Origin: Mactra quadrangularis
Lineage: Eukaryota > Mollusca > Bivalvia > Venerida > Mactridae
Direction: 5' to 3'
DNA length: 64,000 nucleotides
NCBI GenBank assembly: GCA_025267735.1
Contig: CM046307.1
Coordinates: 36,261,231 to 36,325,230, forward strand
Under the pieces are notes generated by a model, which did not search any database, was not told where the DNA came from, and worked only from the letters and a program-made list of their open reading frames with translations. Made by a program: the position numbers and the translations under genes. This document shows positions 59,591 to 64,000 of this stretch, in pieces; the stretch's first letter is position 1; the number at the start of each line of letters is the position of its first letter.

Positions 59591-61070
59591 TCAAATGGTT
59601 ACCTGTTTTTCTTATCAGCTACTTGTTACTATTTATAGACTTCATAACAATAACAATGAACTGGTCTATATAGAATTCTCTTCATGTCATCCAATCTCAT
59701 GTAAGAAAAGTATCCCATACAGTCAAGCTAAACGCTATAGGCGTATTACATCTGATGATAATGTTTTTCAAAAAGAAATGTTTAAAATAGGTGAATATTT
59801 TTCTGAACGTAATTATCCCATACATGTTATAAATGAAGCATTAAAAAGGCTTCCACACTCACTATGCAAGATGCTCTGATATCAAGCAAAAGAAATACAG
59901 ATAAAATAATTCCTTTTGTATGTACTTACAACCCGTCTTTGCCTAATATTGGCAAGATAATAAACCAATATTGGAATCTACTTAAATATTCAGAACATGA
60001 AAGTGTTAGACAACTGCATGAGTATAAGCCTATTGTCGCATTTAAAAGACCACAAAATATCCAAGATATTTTAGTTCACTCAAAATTAAACAATATCCCT
60101 AAATCTGGGAGAGTACTTAAATGCAATAGACGTCGTTGTACACATTGTATGAAATTAACAAATCTGATTCATTTATTAGTTTTAGCAATTCATCTAGCTA
60201 TAACTTAATGTATAATATGTCATGTAATTCATCTGATGTAATCTATTTAATTACATGTAAAAAGTGTTCTAAACAGTATGTTGGCCAAACCACTAAACAA
60301 TGTTTGCAAAGAATGAATAGACACAAGTTTGATATAATGCACTATCCGGACACTATCACTTCAGTCTCTGAACATTTAATTCCCAAGGTCATACTATCCA
60401 GAATTTCTCTTTTATGCCAATTTATAAGGTAAAAAATGATTGGAGCAGGCTATTAAAAGAGACTTCATGGATACATCATTTGGGAACTTTATTCCCATTA
60501 GGGATGAATTTCAAAATCTTATTTTAAAGCTGTCCCCCCCATATTTAAATTTTAAAATTTTGTATTTTAAATTGAAATGTATTTTATACACAGTTTAATT
60601 GATGTTCTTTATATCTTTATTTGCATTCATACTGCATTTATACTCATCAGTTATTTTGTATCAATATTAACATACTGATCCTGTTTTGTTAAATACGCCA
60701 AACGTCACGCCGTTACTATTGACGTTGCTTGACGTCGACGTCATTTCCTGTATTTTTGTTTAAACCCTGATGAAGGCAATTAAAGCCGAAAGCTTGGGCA
60801 AATAAACTTAAATAAACTCATTAGTAGTTAGACTACTATTTTTCAATATTTAATCGTACAACTAGTATTTAAATCAATGGGGTTACTGGTCAAAGTTATA
60901 GTCACTCCTGACAATACACAGGAAGATGATGAAGATGATAATGTATGTACCACTGACAATTGATTAATATTTAACAATAATACATAGTATTAATCTTATA
61001 ACATCTGTTAGTGAAGGAAATTATGAATACATTAACGATGAAAGTATTAATTTTATAGTGAAAAATTGTA

Positions 61071-61450
61071 AAGTCTGACAATATTAACCTGAGCCTAAAC
61101 CACCTTATTATAATAATTACACACTTCACTTACATTAAATCATGAGTTTCCATATGCATGTATACAATTAAACATGCATTCATAACAACTATGTGATGAT
61201 AAATCAATTTTGTAAGCATGCCATGTTATTATACTTTTTATCTTGATCTCATTTGTAACGGGGAAACCCGTAAGTCCGCAATGTTTGGCATAGTTTCTAA
61301 GTATTTATTCTTATGAAAACAAAGTTCAGTGCGTGTATTTCGTCGAAATCTACCAATGAGGCGTGACTTACAAAGACAAAAATAGGCAGTAAATACTGAG
61401 TAAAATATTTTGTGCATTAAGGTCAAGCTCGGGTTAATATTGTCAGACTG
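61071..61450. mobile_element. 380-bp TA-flanked MITE
   Basis: Left AAGTCTGACAATATTAACC and right GGTTAATATTGTCAGACTG are inverted with a single mismatch in the first base; TA lies outside both ends. It belongs to the same CAGT...TA terminus class as the other pogo/Tigger-like elements. Noncoding. Confidence 0.8.
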
Positions 61451-62029
61451 TACATGTAATTTTTTACCTTAATGACCTTGAATTTAGTCAGTTACTAAAT
61501 TCTTTGGGCACACTTGATTGAAATTATCTTCTAGTTGACAGAAAATTATCTTTTTTGCCCTATCATGAATCAAGTGCGGCAGAGTAAATACAAATACACA
61601 CTGTACTACCCATTCAATAGACAGGGATTTATTTTTCTTGTTCCTTTCTGACTAACCATTTTAATTGCCAATTATCTTTATTTTGTCAAGACAGAACTAG
61701 ATGTATTAACTCTTTTATTCACATGAAATATTCTATATTTTACATCCAATTCACTTGTCTCAATAGTATTTATACTAAATTTATCAATTGATCCAAAATT
61801 CAAGTGCACTTCAGAGTAAACACATTATTTCCTATGTGTACTTACAGAAACATAGTTGATATAAATGAAAACAAATCTAAGAACTGTGTAAGTGATGTGC
61901 TGTACACAGAAATATGTTGAAATTTCAACATGCTACTATAAATATTTACAGTGTGTTGGTATAAAAAAGAAACAATTGCACATTGACAGACCCTATGAAT
62001 CCAACTTAAAGCTTTCAGTGATTGGGCTT

Positions 62030-62306
62030 GAAGGGTATCGACGATATCGATAAACAAATATCGACAATTCATCGATAAATATTGATACATTCGATGCAGT
62101 ACTATACAGACCATTTATGTTGTCATAACCTCATAGCAGATGTATATTTGTTATGAGTGTTATACCTTGATATCCTGCATTTTGACCGTGTAATTATTTA
62201 CCTATATAGGCTTTATTATCAATATTTCAAAATGCATATTGATTATTGAACGGAATAAAATGAATGAGGATACATCGATATCATTGGAATCGATGACAGC
62301 TCTAAT
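62030..62306. mobile_element. Possible small element with ATCGATATCG-type subterminal repeats
   Basis: GGGTATCGACGATATCGATA with further TATCGAC/TATCGAT motifs at the left and ATACATCGATATCATTGGAA-TCGATGACAGCTCTA at the right. The style is like the element at 26900-28095. No target duplication is clear. Confidence 0.4.
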
Positions 62307-63523
62307 CCCACTACACAAAGACATTGAAGGGAGAAAACATATGGTCTAGTTTGACATTTATATATCCAGTAAGTTATACCATTTTCTGATGCTCATTCTG
62401 ATGATTTCTACAGATTCTATCTAACAGAGTAAGTAGAAATCATTGATTGCGTGACCCACAATATTGTGGAGATAGGGGAAGCTTGAGTTTTTTCAGATGA
62501 ATACAAATTTTCTAAGTAACTGTTCAAATATTTAAAGAACCACATCGGGTCATGAAATTTGACCTAGATCACCAAAAAATGGAAAGCCCTAGGTCTATGA
62601 AAAAGGCCATAAGCTAATCAAGAGAGCAAAGTGGTACAGTGCAAATAAACCTAGCATGCTTTACAAGCATTTGATGAAAGAATTAAAAAAAATCATAACT
62701 ATGTACACATTTATCAAATAAAGTTCTGTTCTGTTCATAACACTTGTGATATTCAATGCATTTGTTGATAATAAAAGCGGGTGCATATTAGAACAGCTTA
62801 AATAATTGAATATTAGTTATCAAATATTTGCTATTCTACATTAAAGTTAAATTTGATAAGCAGTCTATTTATACTTGTTCATTCTTACCCAACTTTTCCA
62901 ACCAACATGCACCCCCACATCCTGTTAATAGTTCTATCCAGTCAATTTTTCCCCTATATATAAAACTGTTTTCTTTACTATATTTTATCTCAATCGATAC
63001 CCCCAGGTAAGTCAATATTTACAAGTAAAAAATACTAAAAATAACAAATGATGTTGTGTTACAAAAATTAAAGATCACTAAATGTTCATATAATAAATAT
63101 GTAACCATCATTACTCTAATAGCTCCACAAAACACAACAAAATTGGACAAAACAGGAAATGATACATACAATATATACACAATCTCTAGAATCATTTAAC
63201 AATTGATGTATAATACATAATTTATCAAATTCAGTCAAAGTTAGTTTTCCTAAAAAGATATTCACAGAAACTGCTAACACCTTATCACAAAGTGATAACT
63301 GTGAGTGTCCCAGAATGTACCCCCCTTCCTCTAAAAAAAAATTAACAATCACAACTTTTTAAAAAAAAAATTATATTAAGCACAAATTTAAGCAACAAAT
63401 TTAAGCCAAGTTGAAAAACAGTTAAATGTTAAACATAATAAATCAATGCAAAAATTGACAGAATTAAAGCAAAATATCAATATAAAAAATTGTTGAAGTA
63501 ATTGGACACTGAAACAGTGTTGA
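62307..63523. other. Probable MIB1 3' UTR and flank
   Basis: AT-rich noncoding sequence downstream of the MIB1 stop on the minus strand. No polyadenylation site could be fixed. Short open frames here on both strands have no support. Confidence 0.4.
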
Positions 63524-63664
63524 TCAGTAGAGAAGAATTCTTTTTTCTACTTGTTTACGACAGATAGGACATTCAGCCATTCTATCTCCACACATTTGAC
63601 AAGTACCATGTCCACATAAAAATATCATGTTCTTTAGACGATCCATACATACTGGACAACAAGT
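63524..63664 (-). CDS. MIB1: Mind bomb E3 ubiquitin ligase, last coding exon (partial gene)
   Basis: The terminal exon of a MIB1-like RING ligase, which ubiquitinates Delta/Jagged ligands in signal-sending cells. The 141-nt exon codes 46 residues and TGA (63526-63524). The peptide [20 protein letters not shown] followed by [19 protein letters not shown] is the C-terminal RING finger: CPVC, CGHGTC, CGDR, CPIC. It ends KRILLY, as MIB1 does. The acceptor is AATTTCAG. The rest of the gene lies past the window's right end. MIB2 is less likely because of the [15 protein letters not shown] and RILLY match, but the paralogue call is from memory. Confidence 0.9.
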   Translation of the reverse strand, partial: TCCPVCMDRLKNMIFLCGHGTCQMCGDRMAECPICRKQVEKRILLY

Positions 63665-63728
63665 CTGAAATTATACAAATAATTATGTAAGATTTACAAG
63701 ACAATGATGATGATGATCATAACAATAA

Positions 63729-63990
63729 TAACAAGTAAATCTGTGAGCTAATGCTCACTAGTGATACCCCCGCAAAAATCTAAAAATATGCGACAAACAG
63801 GAAGTAGATGAGCAAGGAGCATGAAATCGCTTTACACCACATGGGACTATGGGATGAAGCTATATGCAAAGTATTAGGCTGCTGCATGTTATAGTTGCTG
63901 AGAAAACTGCGACGGAAATTTTGTAACGGACGGACGCACGGACAAGGGTAAAACAGTATACCCCCCTCTTCTTCGAAGCGGGGGTATAAT
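63729..63990 (-). mobile_element. ATACCCCCGC-bounded MITE-like repeat, inverted copy
   Basis: Reverse-orientation copy of 38742-39003 with few differences, from AAGTAAATCTGTGAGCTAAT to TTCGAAGCGGGGGTATAATA. It lies in the MIB1 intron just upstream (on the minus strand) of the last exon, 65 bp from the acceptor. Confidence 0.88.
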
Positions 63991-64000
63991 AATAATAGTG

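Larger units (their letters stand above)
58272..60810 (+). pseudogene. Penelope-like retroelement, decayed and twice interrupted
   Basis: Protein pieces in element order on the plus strand: an RT fragment with FLVTLDIKSLYSNISHEDI (58272-58524); the RT core with QINGTAMGTKLAPCFASLF and LRFLDHIFLIWDDSEETLL (about 58760-59127); SIPYSQAKRYRRITSDDN (59670-59879); and a C-terminal endonuclease region VIYLITCKKCSKQYVGQTT followed by LQRMNRHKF (60238-60330) of the GIY-YIG type. Frameshifts and stops separate them. The usual FLDD catalytic pair is FLDH, so RT is dead. The 3' end has CTGATGA (60767-60773), a GGC/GCC stem and GAAA (60788-60791), the hammerhead-like core of this class. The 5' part is missing. 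Confidence 0.88.

Overview
The window is animal nuclear DNA: AT-rich, intron-rich and packed with interspersed repeats. The repeat types point to a bivalve mollusc. They include tandem-core elements starting AACAAGAGC and ending in a GGGTATAA or GAGCTAAAAA tail, elements bounded by ATACCCCCGC, tRNA-derived SINEs, Penelope-like, hAT-like and pogo/Tigger-like elements. The species cannot be named from the sequence alone. Three protein-coding genes are supported, each by exons with GT/AG boundaries and continuous reading phase.

Layout. (1) 1-12 kb holds no supported gene. It carries tandem-core repeats (248-1370, about 3480-4310, 6042-6427, 6840-7430, 9588-10756), a pogo/Tigger-like element and a fold-back element. 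(2) 12036-26127, minus strand: a complete NADK2 (mitochondrial NAD kinase) in nine coding exons encoding about 442 residues. Its introns are loaded with hAT and Tigger-like elements, SINEs and two minisatellites. (3) 26.8-29.9 kb, the head-to-head space between NADK2 and SLC30A7: a fold-back element split by a hAT-like element with a perfect 8-bp target duplication, then a second such element ending 108 bp before the SLC30A7 start codon. (4) 29963-45560, plus strand: a complete SLC30A7 (ZnT7, Golgi zinc importer) in eleven coding exons, 365 residues, with a histidine-rich loop partly built by a 21-bp coding repeat. Its introns hold a decayed Tc1 transposase, a LINE split by a DNA element, SINEs and minisatellites. 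(5) 45.6-63.5 kb: a long gene-free stretch with several MITEs and hairpins, a SINE with a clean 12-bp target duplication, and a decayed Penelope-like retroelement (about 58.2-60.8 kb) interrupted twice. (6) 63524-63664, minus strand: the last coding exon of a mind bomb (MIB1-like) E3 ligase, which continues beyond the window.

The three genes have unrelated jobs: mitochondrial NADP supply, Golgi zinc loading and Notch-ligand ubiquitination. I see no pathway link between them. I found no prokaryote-style system, CRISPR or gene cluster. The most unusual content is the modular tandem-core repeat family and the repeated encroachment of repeats on splice sites and on the NADK2/SLC30A7 interval.
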